From Phytoseiulus persimilis (lineage: Eukaryota > Arthropoda > Arachnida > Mesostigmata > Phytoseiidae): 64,000 nucleotides of DNA. Position 1 is the stretch's first letter; every line of letters starts with the position of its first letter. Made by a program: the position numbers and the translations under genes. The stretch lies in assembly GCA_037576195.1 (NCBI GenBank), contig JAQZDE010000039.1, positions 1 to 64,000 on the forward strand, given 5' to 3'. Below, piece by piece: positions 22,801 to 35,711 of the stretch. The notes below the pieces were generated by a model, which was not told the origin of the DNA, did not search any database, and saw only the letters and a list, made by a program, of their open reading frames with translations.

Positions 22801-25800
22801 ATGGATCCCTATGGCTCTATGGGATTCAACGAGTCATTTACCGGGTTCTGTCGAGACGGCCCCAACTCTGATGTTGCCTCCCTTTCATGTGAAGTTAAAA
22901 CGGTGGCGGATCAAAGAACTGATCTCCGGAAGTTGAATCTGAACCCTGTACGCGCAAGTGAAAAGGATCTAGCTCTCCGGGACTCGAGCTTGAAGAAGAA
23001 CACTGCATTCGTGAGGAAAATTGTGAGTTTTCTCGGAGTTTTGATATTCAACCCATTCTAGGGGCAAGGCAACAAAGTATTGACAGGACTCTCGAGGACT
23101 TTTCCACCCGAAAGGCCGCGTCGGTCGAACGTGTGTCGAAGTATGCGCAAATCGCCGATAACGCGCGATGAGACATCCGATACCCAAACTTTGAGGGAAA
23201 ATAACCTCTCTCTTCCTTTCTCCTTTCCACCAGAAAACTTTCAGTGAAGCTCAACTAGCTTCCGTTCTCGGCGACATCAAATCGTTGAACTTGTCGAAGT
23301 ACATCTCCGAGATCTGCCAAGCTATCGTTGAGGCCAAGTTCAAGCTCAGCGATGTCACTTCCCTCGTCCAGGTGAGTCAGCCTCTGCCGGAGTTTCCGAA
23401 TCTCCGTGAGATCATTCGTCAACTTCGCTTCATCGAGCACTGAGCAGTTACTGAAGTCCGATCTGAATTCTTCCCGGGAAGGTCTGCTCAAAGCTGCACA
23501 TCGAGTACGCAGAGTTCGCGCAATGTCTTCTGGATAATTTCCAAAAGTCGATCAGCACGCAATGTGTCAACCCGGCTAAAGCCCGCGTAGACTTGAGATT
23601 GACAGCCGAACTTTTGCTCAGTGGTGTGTTCCCTCTGAGAGAAGGTTTCCAAATGATGAAACAGTTCGTCCAAGTGAGTGTCTGACTTCAGAGGGTTGCA
23701 ACCGATGACTCCCTCAACACCATGATGGCAACAGATTCTATCTTCTTTCTGCGATTCCTCCAGGAAATGTGCAATCAGAGTCAACAATCCCTGAGCTCGA
23801 TAATCTCGTTATGCAAAGGCTGCGGCGACGAACTCCTGGGTCTCGGTAGCCCTGGACTTGAGATCTACGTCCCCATCGACAAACAGAAAACTCTGCAGGT
23901 GAGTTCTCGCCTTTATTCGTGGAAACGCACTCTCGTGCTGTGCGCGTACGTGATAGCGGCGCTCGAGCTAACAAGTTCGCGATTCTCGACTGACAAATGC
24001 TCTTTCAGACGATGGTCCGGGAGTACTTCAAGTCGATCGGCCGTTATGCCACTCGCGAGCATGGAGATCTCTGTTCTCTTCAGAAGCAACATCGGAACAC
24101 TGTGCAGAATAAGGGAGCAGCTCCACCGGAACTCTCCGAGAAACTAGAGAATGCTCAGGTGCGGTTGTGGCTCGATTATTGTGCCACTAGGATCGTGTTC
24201 AGCCAGACTGGAGACCGCGGCTAGGTGCTCTCCAACTTGTTCATGAGGTGTCGTCGTTCGCGTTTCAGGCAACGTTCACGAAGTTAGTTTCGTCGCTCGA
24301 GCAGCTAGCAGTGATGCTCGGAGAAACCCCCCCACAATTCTCAGAACCGGAAGAACCTCCAGAATTCGAGGGTATCGTGCAAGGGGTACGTTGAACGCAA
24401 GCTAGCTTCAGAGAAGACGAGTTACTCGTTCGTATCGATTTGTCTCCCAGCAAGAGTCTCTCGTCAAGAGCCGCAGCGATGAGTTGACGATTCCCTCTCT
24501 TCTCGTAGGTTTCTCAGGACAGCGAATTATCGGAGGAACCTCTCTGGGAGGACTCGGACACACAGGCGTTTTACGAGAATCTCCCCGATCTCAAGGCGAT
24601 AATGCCAGCCATTTTGAAGGAAAACGTTAAGGATGACAAAGTGCGTCCATCATCATCCACAGATCTTATTCTGGTTATTTTGGCACGAGGCAATCCGATT
24701 GATCGGCATCCGATCGCATTGTAGGACGGAGAGGCAGAACACGAGAAGTCCTCGTCTCCCGCCCCCGAGGGAGATGGGGAGAACGACGAAGACGTGGAGG
24801 TCAAGGCGGAGAAAGAGATGATGAAGGTTGAGACGAAACCTCAACTCGACTCGTTCCTGAAAGAGCTCCTGAACTGCGTCAACCGGGACACGATCGATCA
24901 GATGGCCGAAAAATTCTGCTTCAATCTCAATACGCGTGAGTGAAGCAGCTGTGACGATCCCGTCCAACCGCGTCTCATTCGATGAGCCAGTCATAGTTCT
25001 GAAACTTGATTCGCCACCCGACGATAGCATGCCGTTTCCCCCTCTAGGAACGAACCGCTACAAATTGACGAGGGCGCTGTTTTTGGTTCCGCGAACGCGG
25101 CTGGATTTGCTGCCATTCTTCGGCAGACTGGTCGCGATTTTGAAACCAATCATGGCGGATGTCGGCGAAGAGCTTTGCACACTCCTGCTCAAAGATTTCT
25201 CATACCAACTCCGCAAGAAAGATCAGATGAATATTGAAACCAAAGTAAGTTCTCCAAGAGGCAGTGCATCCTGTGGACGGCGGTCATTGAGTTCCGACCC
25301 CGGGTTCTAGCTACAGCTGTCGTGAACCTACTTCTGCTCCCGGGAATGGTGATTCCATGAGACGAACCTCATGGCAAATTCTTCGCAGGTGAAAACTGTT
25401 CGATTTTTAGCGGAATTGACCAAATTCCGAGTCCTGCCTGCATCTGAAGCCCTGCATTGTCTCAAGCGACTCATACAGGATTTTTCTCATCACACAATCG
25501 ACATGAGTTGTCATTTGGTCGAATGCTGCGGCCGATTCCTTTTCCTGCAATGTGAGTCAATCAAATGAAGTCGAGAAACAATAAACGTGTCACCAGAGAG
25601 CAAGCACACACCAGAGAGTAACATGAATTGAGATCAACGATTCAAAGGATTGGACGCTACACTGAGGGATCAAATTCAACCAGTATTTGAATTCAGCTGT
25701 CAGCCACGGCCAAACCCGAGCTCTAGTGGACCAAATGCTCCGGAAACGGACCGTTCAAAACCTTGATCCGCGCCACCAACAGATGGTCGACAACGCTTGC

Positions 25801-27954
25801 GCAGTGGTGACGTCGATCACCGCGCCGAGAGCTCCTATCAATGTTGTGAAAAAGCCCCCCCTTGAAAGGTAGCTGGAAATCGATCTCGAGTTGGCTGCAT
25901 GTAGGCCGCCCTTCTCAGAGAGGTGTAGGCTTCGCCTGTTCTCTCCTTTGAACACTAATCGACCGATGAGGCGCGAGCTCCATTCGCCAGGCGGTTTCCT
26001 GAATCACTCATCACAGCAATGCCCTCCTTCCAGATACCTCCGAAAACTGCTTTACCAGGAGTTAACGAAACACTCTGTGGACCGAATTGTCCGTCAGCTC
26101 CGCAAGCTCGATTGGACCGATGAGAATCAAATGAACCTGGCGCTCTCTCTGCTGACGAAGCCGCATGAGCTCCGCTATTATAATATCCGGTAAGATTATT
26201 TCCATGGAATGTGCGATCCAAATCATCTTGTTCAAATCTGGAGTCGAAAATAGAGCCTCGAAGTCAGTTGCGGGCTGAAGCTGTCATCGGTTGCTCACAG
26301 AGCCCTCGCCAATGTCGTGGCGGAGTTGGCAACCTATCAAGACGAGGTCGGGCCTCGAGTTTTGGACTCAATCATCGAGGACATCCGACTGGGCATGGAA
26401 ATCAACGATCCCAAGTTCAATCAGAGGTAAATGATGTTCTCTATCTTGTCGCGTTTCGATTGCTTCCGTCCTTGATGAGGACGAGCGGAAATGTTGCAGA
26501 TGATCGTCCGAACTGACCGAGGTCAGCTTCGTGTTTCCCTGTCTCCCGAGTATTGAATGTCGCTTTTCCAGGCGGGTCGCTGCAGTGCACTATTTAGGCG
26601 AGCTGTACGACTACCGGCTCTCCGAGAGTGCTCTCATCTTTTCTGTGCTGTATTCTCTGATAACATTCGGAGCCGGCACCCCTCTCGATCCTCCAGAAAA
26701 CGTATTCAGGTGCGTGGTTCACTGATTTCCCCGAGGCAGGACGCTGTGGTGCTACGTTGGATGAACCGGCCGAGTTCGGTTGGAAGTGCGATGTTTGAAT
26801 GCGCTGTTTCCTCTCGCAGGCTTCGACTCGTTTGCGTCCTCCTCGATACCTGTGCGGTGTACTTCGACAAAGCCGGATCGAAGAAACGTCTCGATAGCTA
26901 CCTGCATTTCTTGCTGCTCTACTTCTGGAAGAAGAAAGAAAACTTTGGAGAAGGGTTCCCCGTCACCGTCGAGCTCCTACTTCGAGAGAGCATTCAGCCC
27001 CTGAGGCCAAAGTTTCAGTGGCCCAAAACCCTCGAAGCAGCTCAGGCGGCCGTCGACAAACTGCTTAGTCAGGCTGTTATTTCCAAAGCTCAAGACAAGG
27101 ATTCGCGGAATGACGTAAGGAATTTTATTTCTCGTTCCTCTCTGACCCGACCTAGGTTTCGCATGGAATCGATGCCGTAAACAAAGTTTATCGAAGGCTC
27201 ATCTCTCACAGAGCCTTCCAAACGACGGCGCCGACCAAGCCTACGACTCGGAGGGCCTCTCGGACATAGGAGAGGAGGAAGAAGATGAGAACGATGACGA
27301 CTTCGATGAAGACGAGGAAACCGAAAGTGAAGAACACAAGGAGCCCGCAGAAGTGGAGGTCGATGAATTCGAGGCTGCGTTCGAAAATGAATTCGAAGAG
27401 ATGGTTTCGGACAGCATCAATCAGAGGGCCCACGATAAAATTGTACCACAAGTCAAAGAGATTATGGTGCCCCAGGTGAACAACCAGAAGAGCTCCCCGA
27501 CAAGCGCAACTGCGGCTCAGAACGGGAACGCTCCCACAAACTTCATGATTCTGATGAGATCTCAAAACAAAAATAAGCCGCAACTCAAACATATAGAGTT
27601 GGGTGACGACAATGAACTGGCCCTCAAAATCGCTCAAACTCAGAAGCGGGAACGCGAAGAAAAGCTACGAGTCAAGCAGCTCACGCTGACCATGAACATG
27701 AGGTAATATTTTGATCGTTTCCCCTCTTCCCCTGTGTCCTGCCACCAATCTCTCGACTTTCCATCTACCGAATGGTGCTGATTCCGGGAATCGTTCGAGG
27801 CCCCTAACGGCTTGCCGATTTCAGACAAGAAGAAGAGTCGTGGCACGACGACACGCCCGACGGCCATCTCGTTGGACCTGAGAGGAAGTTCCAACATCCG
27901 AAAGGGGCTCCCGATGCCGACCTGATATTCGGATCGAGTTCCAGACGGAAGTAA
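22801..27954 (+). CDS. UPF2: UPF2, nonsense-mediated mRNA decay scaffold
   Basis: Seventeen coding exons: 22801-23022, 23234-23371, 23482-23673, 23764-23898, 24009-24158, 24269-24385, 24509-24640, 24725-24935, 25048-25244, 25389-25551, 25697-25868, 26034-26189, 26301-26426, 26572-26709, 26820-27114, 27212-27702, 27825-27954. All phases agree, giving about 1054 residues. MIF4G-1 covers roughly residues 65-280 (SSLKKNTAFVRKI, then SLNLSKYISEI), MIF4G-2 400-600 (RALFLVPRTRLDLLPFFGRL) and MIF4G-3 612-840 (SIIEDIRLGMEINDPKFNQR). An acidic linker and the C-terminal UPF1-binding region follow, ending FQHPKGAPDADLIFGSSSRR plus K. In known systems UPF2 bridges UPF1 and UPF3 at exon-junction complexes, in the cytoplasm and perinuclear zone. 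The long Lys/Glu-rich N-terminus of vertebrate UPF2 (about 1270 residues in all) is missing. The start is chosen at ATG 22801 (gacaATGG); ATGs at 22753 and 22756 are alternatives. Confidence 0.95.
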
Positions 27955-28211
27955 CGCCACGATCTCTCCCGGAGAAAAGAACCCGGATGGACTCTTGAAC
28001 CGACGACGATTTCCCTTGAATGCGTCCCTGGCGCGTTGAGGATTTGATATCCAAGGCTTAACAAGAACTCTGACCGAACCGATCGTCGTATCGGTGGTTA
28101 AGTGCGCGAGAAGAAATCGCTGAGATCGGCTGAACGCCTCGGATTGCCGCCGAACCTCGACCAGCGCAGAATCAGGCGCTGGGCGATCGATACCAATTTC
28201 ATCGGAGGACG

Positions 28212-28217
28212 AATAAA
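28212..28217 (+). promoter_or_regulatory. Candidate poly(A) signal for UPF2
   Basis: AATAAA 258 bases after the UPF2 stop. A second AATAAA occurs at 28595-28600. Open frames at 28102-28413 are best read as 3' UTR. Confidence 0.4.
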
Positions 28218-28419
28218 CAAACCTCTGGAGTCATTATCGAAGCGACCGAACCGTGGTGATGAAGTTCATGATGGTGGTTTACATGGTTTTGAAGAACAAG
28301 AACCCGTTGCTCTAGGGTCGTCACCGTCCAGCTTTGTGGCCCGAAGCAGGTCTCCGGCGACTCTTGGATTCAGAATGAATCGCTTTTTTTCGAATTTTTC
28401 TCTCCCCAGTTGATCTTCA

Positions 28420-29519
28420 TTCTATTTCCTGAATTTATTTTGAGCTTCTGTAATCCGATCGCAGAGGCCACCGGTGTGTGACTTCTCGTTCAAGCTAGGG
28501 AATTGCGCTGGATCCAGATCAGACGACTGTTGGGAGATTCAGCGTTTAATTTTTACCATTCGATAGCGATTCGAACTACATCACTGGTTGACCCAATAAA
28601 AACTTGTTACCATTACAGACGGTCTATTTCGTGCGGTGTATGAGCTCCTGACCGAACGATTGCGGTATTTTCCATCGGTTCTCATGGAGCGAAGCTTCGA
28701 GGAATCTGAACCGCAGGAAACAAGTATCAGCTAGGCTTAATTTCTTGATTCAATTCCATAGGATAGCTCCGCGAATCGAGATTCTTGAGGCGACGACCCG
28801 AGACCCCTCCAATGTATTCGAATCGACACGAACGTAACTGGAGGACAGTTCGCTGTTTTTCGAATGCTACGTCAGCTCGGCGGCTAACGGCACCCATACG
28901 ACCCGACCACGAGCAATTATACGATCAGAGTCGGTTTCCGCTGCGTGGCGGATTGATCGCCTCATACGGAGTGATACCTCGACGGTGCTCGTGCGTTGCA
29001 ACGCACCATTCCTGGTGAGCTGATGAGCACGCCTCTCGCGCGGCCACCCAAGTGTGGCGCCCTCTGGCTCCTGTTTCGTGAAAGTTTTTTGTTTCTGTCT
29101 GTCGAGAGAACTGTTCTCTTTCCTCTGCTTCGAGTCTAGCTCTGAACTCGCTCACAGTTTGAGCTCTGTGCGCGTTCTGAAATTCGGACCTAGGTGCCGT
29201 GCCACATTTTTCCCGAAAATTTTCGCCCCTTCGCTCTGAGTTGCCTATTCAAATATTCGTTGTTACCGACTCGGAAATCCCGTTCAAGATCAGAGCCATG
29301 GTGTTCAAATGTTGTTATTGTCTGAGTCATGCGTTTTCGGGCTGTGTTTCGTGACGTCGCGATACTTTGTAAGTTTTTGAATTTTCCCGTTCCGTGGAAC
29401 CGGTGTCTCACAAAACGGTTGTTTCGATCCAGATGAGTCATTCCAGGTCGCGAGGGAGAATCGCGGAGCTTCCAGGTGTGGGGTCGATTCAGAGTTGGGG
29501 AGGCTCCGCCGGAACATAA
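28420..29519. other. No supported gene
   Basis: Contains the second possible UPF2 poly(A) signal. Short open frames on both strands at 28785-29240 are without support. Confidence 0.4.
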
Positions 29520-30114
29520 ATGTCAAAGGTTAATCGGGGATTCCGACAGATTCATCAGGCGCTGAGAAGCTTTACGCGAATGGTTTCCGGAGTGGTCATG
29601 CCTCCTGAATTGAAGTCGAATACTTCCATCCATCGGGTCCCAACCGACGACTCAATCTGCGACGAACTGTTGCCAGACCGTTCCGGCGGTTTGAGTGGTC
29701 CCGATTCTCAGATGCTTCCATAGCTCGAATTTTCTTCTTGTCATCACTAGGGCCCGAACTCCTGAGAACGTTCATCGATCGATCAAGGGAACGGATGGAA
29801 AAACTGGTGAATAACTCTGAGAAGCGGGCCCGAGTGCGTTATAAGGTTGGGCTTGGTCGCCGTCGGAAATATTCGTCAACAGCCCGCTTCAACACGAAAA
29901 GTGTAGGAAAACCGACTATGGAGGAAGGCCGGCCCGAGCGTTCTGTCACTGCGACTGACATCCAGAGCGACTGATTTCCTAAAGTTGGGCTGACTCGTGG
30001 GCGAATCGCTAGCTGCGCGATCGTTCCGACAAGACCTACCGTTTTGTGGACGTCACCGAGCATCTCAAGCGGGATAAAAAACAGCTCACTGTGACTGCGA
30101 GTCGTTCTCTATGA
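29520..30114 (+). CDS. Three-exon basic protein of about 122 residues, unidentified
   Basis: Exons 29520-29688 (ATG), 29751-29845 and 30013-30114 (TGA) join in phase (G|GG, then phase 0). The acceptors follow T-rich tracts (ttttcttcttgtcatcactag). The product starts MSKVNRGFRQIHQALRSFTR and has a central charged helix (LRTFIDRSRERMEKLVNNSE). It ends with a basic stretch including SDKTYRFVDVTEHLKRDKKQ. The amphipathic basic N-terminus could be a mitochondrial presequence, but that is a guess. No family is recognised. The donors (GTTTGA, GTTGGG) are weaker than consensus. Confidence 0.5.
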
Positions 30115-32461
30115 ATACATCATGACTGCTCGATCACCGAGCCACGGGCGGGCGATCACGCATCGTCAGCCCGTAATTAAGAAGAAATGCGATGCCGCGC
30201 ACGACCATGCCTCTGTTTATTCCTGGGCCCAACCGCTCGATGTATCTGAGGGGCTAGTGTTTAGCTAGTGCAGTTTTGAAAAGGGCGGCCAATTCTCCGG
30301 AAACCAGATTTGGTTCCTTGCCCCGTTCCGGAAAATCGATCCCCGACGGTGAATCAGTTATGGGCTCATGGAGCTCTCATCTGCTCCGAGTTTCGCTGTC
30401 CTTCCGAGTTTCCAAGAAGTTCTGGTCAGAAGAACAACCAGATTCCTGCGATGTCGAGGCTCCGATCCGTCGAGAGGAAGGACGTCCACATGATTACCCG
30501 GTCGAAAGATGACGAGCTCAGGTTTCGCTTTCAAGCTCCAACATCGCCCCATCCGAGCGAGAAACAGAGCTGAGCTCGCGACGCTCGTCACGTTATGGTC
30601 TCCAGTCATGGTTGTTCATTGAGCACTGATCCGGTGCACTTGAATCAGCGTTCTTGTTCTGCTGTGCGCAGACCTCGTCGGGAGCGCATTCGAGCGATGC
30701 GCTGAGTGCTGTCGTCACTGACATCGGAGGATACATATTTAGAGCAGTCAGCCGTCTGACTTTCCCCAGAAACGCATACGCCCGCTGACGCTAACAGCTG
30801 GATATGTCGAAACAGACCGGCAATCAATGTTCGTGTCAAGTTAATCCCGTCCCGTGAGTGGTGTCGCATCGCGTCGCCGGTTTTTGTGTGTCACGAGCGG
30901 ATCGTGTCGTTCTTATGACGGCTTGATGTTTTGAACTGCCCGATTGGAGAGGAAGTGAGCTGTGCGAGACGACAGCGCACTGTATCACAATAAAGCAATC
31001 AAACGGGGTCACACGTCGAGAGGAACTCAAATTGAGGCTTCGTAGAGGTCGCGGACAATTTTGAAGCTCTCACGCCATCTCACTTGACAGAGGGTCCGAT
31101 CTCAGTGTCCGGGGAGATATTGTCGCAGCAACATGTCCGACTGTTTTAGTTCTTCAAGTTTTTTCCTAGTCATGCTGGAGATTCGTGTTCTCTCTCGCGG
31201 AGGGAAGTCTTCACTCTCGAAGTGCTAGTTGTTCAATGTCACTCGCACCTGCCAAACTCGAGTTCGATCACCAGCATCTCCGAGTTCCGGTTTCGAGCAC
31301 GAGGCGAGCGCCAGGAGCGGTGGGGATACACTGCCCCTGCAAGGTTCGTGTTACTCGCAATCCGGGCCAGAGCCCCGACGGTTGCACTGCGACTCACGTC
31401 CACGACGTTGGCCGCCAGGTCGGAAATTTCATTCATTCCCGAGGTCACTGTTCATTATCGAGGTTGTTTCTCTCAGCCGAGACTATTCTCGTCTGTCTAG
31501 ACTCTCTCTGTCGAGCTCAGGGGCCGGACCCACCACATTCCAATAATTTCCTTGAGATTGAGTCTCGGAAGTGATTCCGTGGTCCGTGCTTCGAAGAATT
31601 ACAGGAATGATTCGGAAGCTTCTATCAAGAGATATTTGCTTCTTTACAGCTCCTCGAGCTCTCCCGTCGACGTGAGTTTGCGAGGTCAAGGGCTGCGGAT
31701 GCAAGTACGGATGACGGCCCGCGCGCGCGTGTTCGCTCTTGACAGCTATGTCCAAAATATTGACTTCTGCTATGTTTTGACGGACGTGCTGACGTCAGAA
31801 GCCTCCAGTCCAATAATAGTGATCGGTAACTGCGCGACATAACCTCACTGCTTGTTAATTGCCTATTGACGTATCCATCCGCCTTGTGCAACCCGTTGTT
31901 GCCGCTGGAAAAGGTTACTTGAGTGTGTGATCGAAACTTACTCTTGCGGAGAAGAATCCTTGCTCAAGTGGAAAAGCGCGATGAATTCCCTCAGGACTTG
32001 TCTGTCAGCTGTTATCGAAAGCAATCCGGCCGATTGAAAAAAACTGTTCCGTCTCAGCGAAATTGAAGGAAAGAGTCACGGGGAAGATGGCAACATAATT
32101 GACCACCGATTTCTCGAGCCGTTGAGAGTCGGCGAATATATCTGGGGGAAAATTGGAGACAACAACCTTAGCCGACAGCAGCAGGTCGATAGATTGCCTA
32201 AGAACCTTCGGGGCTGCAGAGAGAAGGATTAGGATGCGTGACAGAAAAGGCATCATGGTGAATGAGGGAGGATCGAGGGAAGTAATATCGCGGTCACACG
32301 TAGCGACCTGTTGTTTTTCAAGGCTGACTTCCCGTGATCGAGACGTCAGAGGAATAACTAATAAAAACGGGACTCTTCTATTGTTTCAGATTGAAGTGAG
32401 CTGCATCGAGTGTGTATCTGTCGAACCTTCAGCCTTTCACCTGCTCGCCAGCTTCCGTGGA
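30115..32461. other. No resolved gene; region open on both strands
   Basis: At 31185-31760 at least four frames lack stops. One plus reading (…KLEFDHQHLRVPVSSTRRAP…) and one minus reading (…EISDLAANVVDVSRSATVGA…) look equally plausible. I cannot choose between them without homology. Confidence 0.3.
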
Positions 32462-32860
32462 TGACAATGTCCTCCAGTGACGACACCCCGCGATGCGACG
32501 CGAGTACGACCTTGCCGAAAGCTACGGCAGTCCGGAGTTCGACTCCTTTGGAGAGCGCATCGTCTCAAGATGCGCCCTCCCCCCTGGAGTCGGCTCACAA
32601 TTCGGTGCAGCTGCAGCTGTGCGCCAACTGCAATCCCGAAAGTAGTCTTTCTACGATCATCAGTCCTTCGTACAAGAGCCAGCTGGACAGCCTCCATACC
32701 AAAGAAAGAGTCGCCCTCCAGAAACACTCACACGCTGTTCAGGTGAGCTGGCTCCCACTTTTCAAGTAGCGTCTCCACTTAGCGTTCCGTCAACTCCACG
32801 GAGTCCTTCTCGTCGAGCTGTTCACGGCCAATCTCCCCGGACAGCAGGATGACAGACTGA
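32462..32860 (+). CDS. Two-exon Ser/Thr-rich protein of about 120 residues, unidentified
   Basis: Exon 1 (32462-32742) begins at ATG (a second ATG lies two codons on) and ends CAG|GTGAGC. Exon 2 (32783-32860) follows gtctccacttag, is in phase 0, and ends in TGA. The N-terminal half is Ser/Thr/Pro-rich. A CxxC pair (LQLCANCNPESSLST) and a charged helix (KSQLDSLHTKERVALQKHSH) follow, then a Ser-rich tail ending SPDSRMTD. The intron is only 40 bases, unusually short even for this window. No known family. Confidence 0.5.
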
Positions 32861-34090
32861 TCGGTCTGGCAAACTGAGAACCGGAAAGTTGGCGGGGGTA
32901 GCTGTTGAGAATTCTCGAAGGTTGTCACAACGGTTATCGTATCACTGCTCACCTCCCGCTGGTGATCTTCGGGTTCAGTCGGAGGTTCGAACTGGTTCGG
33001 AGGGAAGGCGCAGAGATAATTCAGTAGGACTCCAGTGTGGAGCTTCTCTCTCGTTCAGCCCAGGTACATTGAGCGCCGAAAAAATACAAAGTGGCGTACA
33101 CAGAAAGGTCTGCCCGCGGCTTCTTCTCCTCATGGGTATTCAGAATGACACTCACGCAGTTGGACCGCGGTTCATGCCGCAAGGTCATCGAAGGGGTGAG
33201 CTCTGGCGGTGCGCAAGGCCTTGAAACACATGGGGGGAGGGGGGCTTTTTTAGGAACTAGATCAAATTTTATGTACCAGCACCGATTATCTTTTCCCGAA
33301 AACTCTCCGCCTGGAGACAGTGTTCTTCTGATCGGTACAAACACAGTGATTCGTGAGAAATGGGAACTCGACAAGGGGGCTCCAGCTGATAATTCACAGC
33401 TCAGATCTAGGATGTGGGTTGCTCCTGGCCGTCGCAGAACCGTCCAAACAATCGGATTCTCCGAAGCTTAGATCCGGCGGCTGCTGAAGCCTCAATCCTG
33501 CCAATTTATGGATATTGGGCATTGCTTCCAATAATTTTTGCGAACTTTAAAACCGAAGGGTGACGCAGCCGGCCGTCTGCTGAAGTGGAAAGGAGCCTGA
33601 GGTTCGATCGATGAAGGGCTCGTTGGCTGTACTCATGGATCCCCGAACGGTTCCATCATGATTCGGTATTGACACATCGAAACGTTCGTTCGCCCGTTTC
33701 TCCTGATGACAGTCGGCTGCTTGTATCTACCCGATCTCATCAATGGCAACGATGAGCGTGACAGCTTAACTGGGTAATCGCTCGAGAGAACTCTTGGGGT
33801 CAGCGCAAGCTCCGGTATGCTCGAGACCATCCTCGGCAGGCCAATCCCCAAAATCTGACTGGATTAACGGAGGATTGCGGTCGCCGACTGTGGCCGAGGA
33901 TTACATCTTCAGTGTCCCCGGAATATAAGATGGTCCTCGAGAGCGTTCCTGGGGCTTCGATAGCGATCTGGTCCGATGGGTGTGTATTTCGAGCTGTATG
34001 ATTCTGGCAGCCTCCGCATCTTCGAGCTTCGGTAACTCTTCGAGAGACGTGTCTTTTCGATTCTTGAAGCCGGATGAGATTTGCGATTTC
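32861..34090. other. No confident gene
   Basis: A plus frame at 33091-33471 is open for 126 codons but starts with GTG. A minus frame at 33901-34125 has an ATG and a reasonable reading (MNARQVNFDDLWKSQISSGF). Both lack corroboration. Confidence 0.3.
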
Positions 34091-34099
34091 CAGAGATCG

Positions 34100-34883
34100 T
34101 CAAAGTTGACCTGCCTCGCGTTCATAGGCTCCCGGAAAAACTGTTCGAGGAATCGTCATTGGCAATCGATCCCGAACGAGGATTCCCCTTGAGTTCACCT
34201 GAGGAGTACTTGCCACAGCGCGGGGATCGATTACGAGTCGGGGAAACGGCAGCCAATCGAGAAACGCTCAATTCCAGCCCCCAGACTCTTCCTCGTGTGA
34301 AGCTTTCCGCAATGGTTCAGTAAACCGGATTCGGTAGTTTACCAACGGGCCGAACAACCAAGTACCGGAGCAACCGGGTCGATCCCATCTGGCCTCATGT
34401 CCCCGCCTGGAAACACGTCGACGACTCGGTGAGGGCCGTCACGGTGTGCAAAAAGAACAACCCGTAGGCTGAGCACCTGCCCAAGACGTCATTTAGTGTG
34501 GGTAACCGGCATTGGCTTGTCAGAAGATGCGACTAGAGGGCAAACAAGAAGTCGTTCCTCGCTTCCCAAACTTCCCCGACCGATTCTCCGTTTCCTTCAC
34601 TTATTTTCGAACTAAGCACTCGAGCTCGGCTCCGATATTGTGCTCCGGAACTCTTGTTACGGAGCCAGTTCGTTGGAGCGGACGAATTTCGCCGGTCCTG
34701 CAGGACTCTTTCCAAGGAAATTCCACCATACTTTTCCGAATCTCCCGTCGGGTCCTTCTCAGGAACTGTAGCATAACCAGTCGGTGCCCTCCATCTGAGC
34801 TTTCTCGATTCCGAGGTCACATCGCTTGGATTCCTCTCCGAACTCTGTTCCCATAAGCCAAACGACGGCCCGTTGCCCGCCAT
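34100..34883 (-). CDS. Four-exon protein of about 163 residues, unidentified
   Basis: Minus exons are 34883-34601 (ATG in gaATGG context; donor GTGAAG), 34406-34343 (acceptor gtcgacgtgtttccag, donor GTAAAC), 34302-34199 (donor GTGAAC) and 34140-34100 (acceptor cctcgaacag, TGA). Phases match at all three joints. The protein begins MAGNGPSFGLWEQSSERNPS and is hydrophilic with repeated Ser/Arg. It contains a VAPVLGCSARCFTRGRVWGL segment and ends FPGAYEREAGQL. I see no domain. Composition suggests a largely disordered protein. The opposite strand is open in places, so a shadow effect is possible. Confidence 0.5.
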
Positions 34884-35711
34884 TCAGCGCAGGCTACTAT
34901 ACCCTACTGATTTCGGGGATAGTAAAGATATCATCGTATCGACCCGGGACTTTGTTATCGAGTAGTTTGGCTGAGTTGTCTCGTTTGAAACTTGTCCCAT
35001 CGGGGAACTACGGAATCCGGCTTTCCTGAACTGTCACAGAAGGCTTCGCCAAGGAGCGAATCTGGAGGCTGAATCCAGTCGTTTCTCGTTTTGGCTACCG
35101 TTCTCGATCCGCAACTGATTGTCGCGCTCCGTGGGTGGGCTCGGGGGGAATCTTTTCGTTTTCAAAATCGTTTGGAAGATGAAGGTTCCGGGAGCAGGTC
35201 TTCCAGGAGATCACGAACGATCGTCTGATTTGGAAAACTACGGTCACGAAAAAATGCGTTGATCGAAGTTAGTGACCAAGACAGGACTCGTTCCGATCGG
35301 ATCAAAGACCGAGACATGACCTTCAATATGGGGGCTGTCAAAGATTTTTCATTCCAAAGTATGTATCCTGTATAACTTACTGCAAAAGCTGCTTTCTCAT
35401 TCCAAATGATTCGTCCCCCCTCCGAGTGGTATCAAATTCCAAGATAGTAGCGAATCTCTGTCAAACTCGTTCCACCTCTCATGCGGAAAGAACGACAAAG
35501 ACGGACTTTGTCCCTCTCTCCCTTTTCCCAGGAGCTTCATCGTCAATCGCGTTGAGTTTCGTGATCCACTGAAGGATGCTGTGTTAATTCAGAAAGGAAA
35601 ACGGCCCACCATTGAGTGAATCCACAAACGGCACTGCCTCGGTGTTTCTTGGCAGGAGTCGCGGGGCTGGTAACGGTGCTCGTTCCGTCGTCCTAAGCTC
35701 GATCCTCGAGT
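34884..35711. other. No supported gene
   Basis: Stop-rich in all frames. No repeat recognised. Confidence 0.45.

Noticed and set aside
22735..23061. Reading UPF2 exon 1 onward past 23022
   Set aside because: The frame continues after the donor, but alignment with known UPF2 requires the splice at 23022/23234, which restores exact length.
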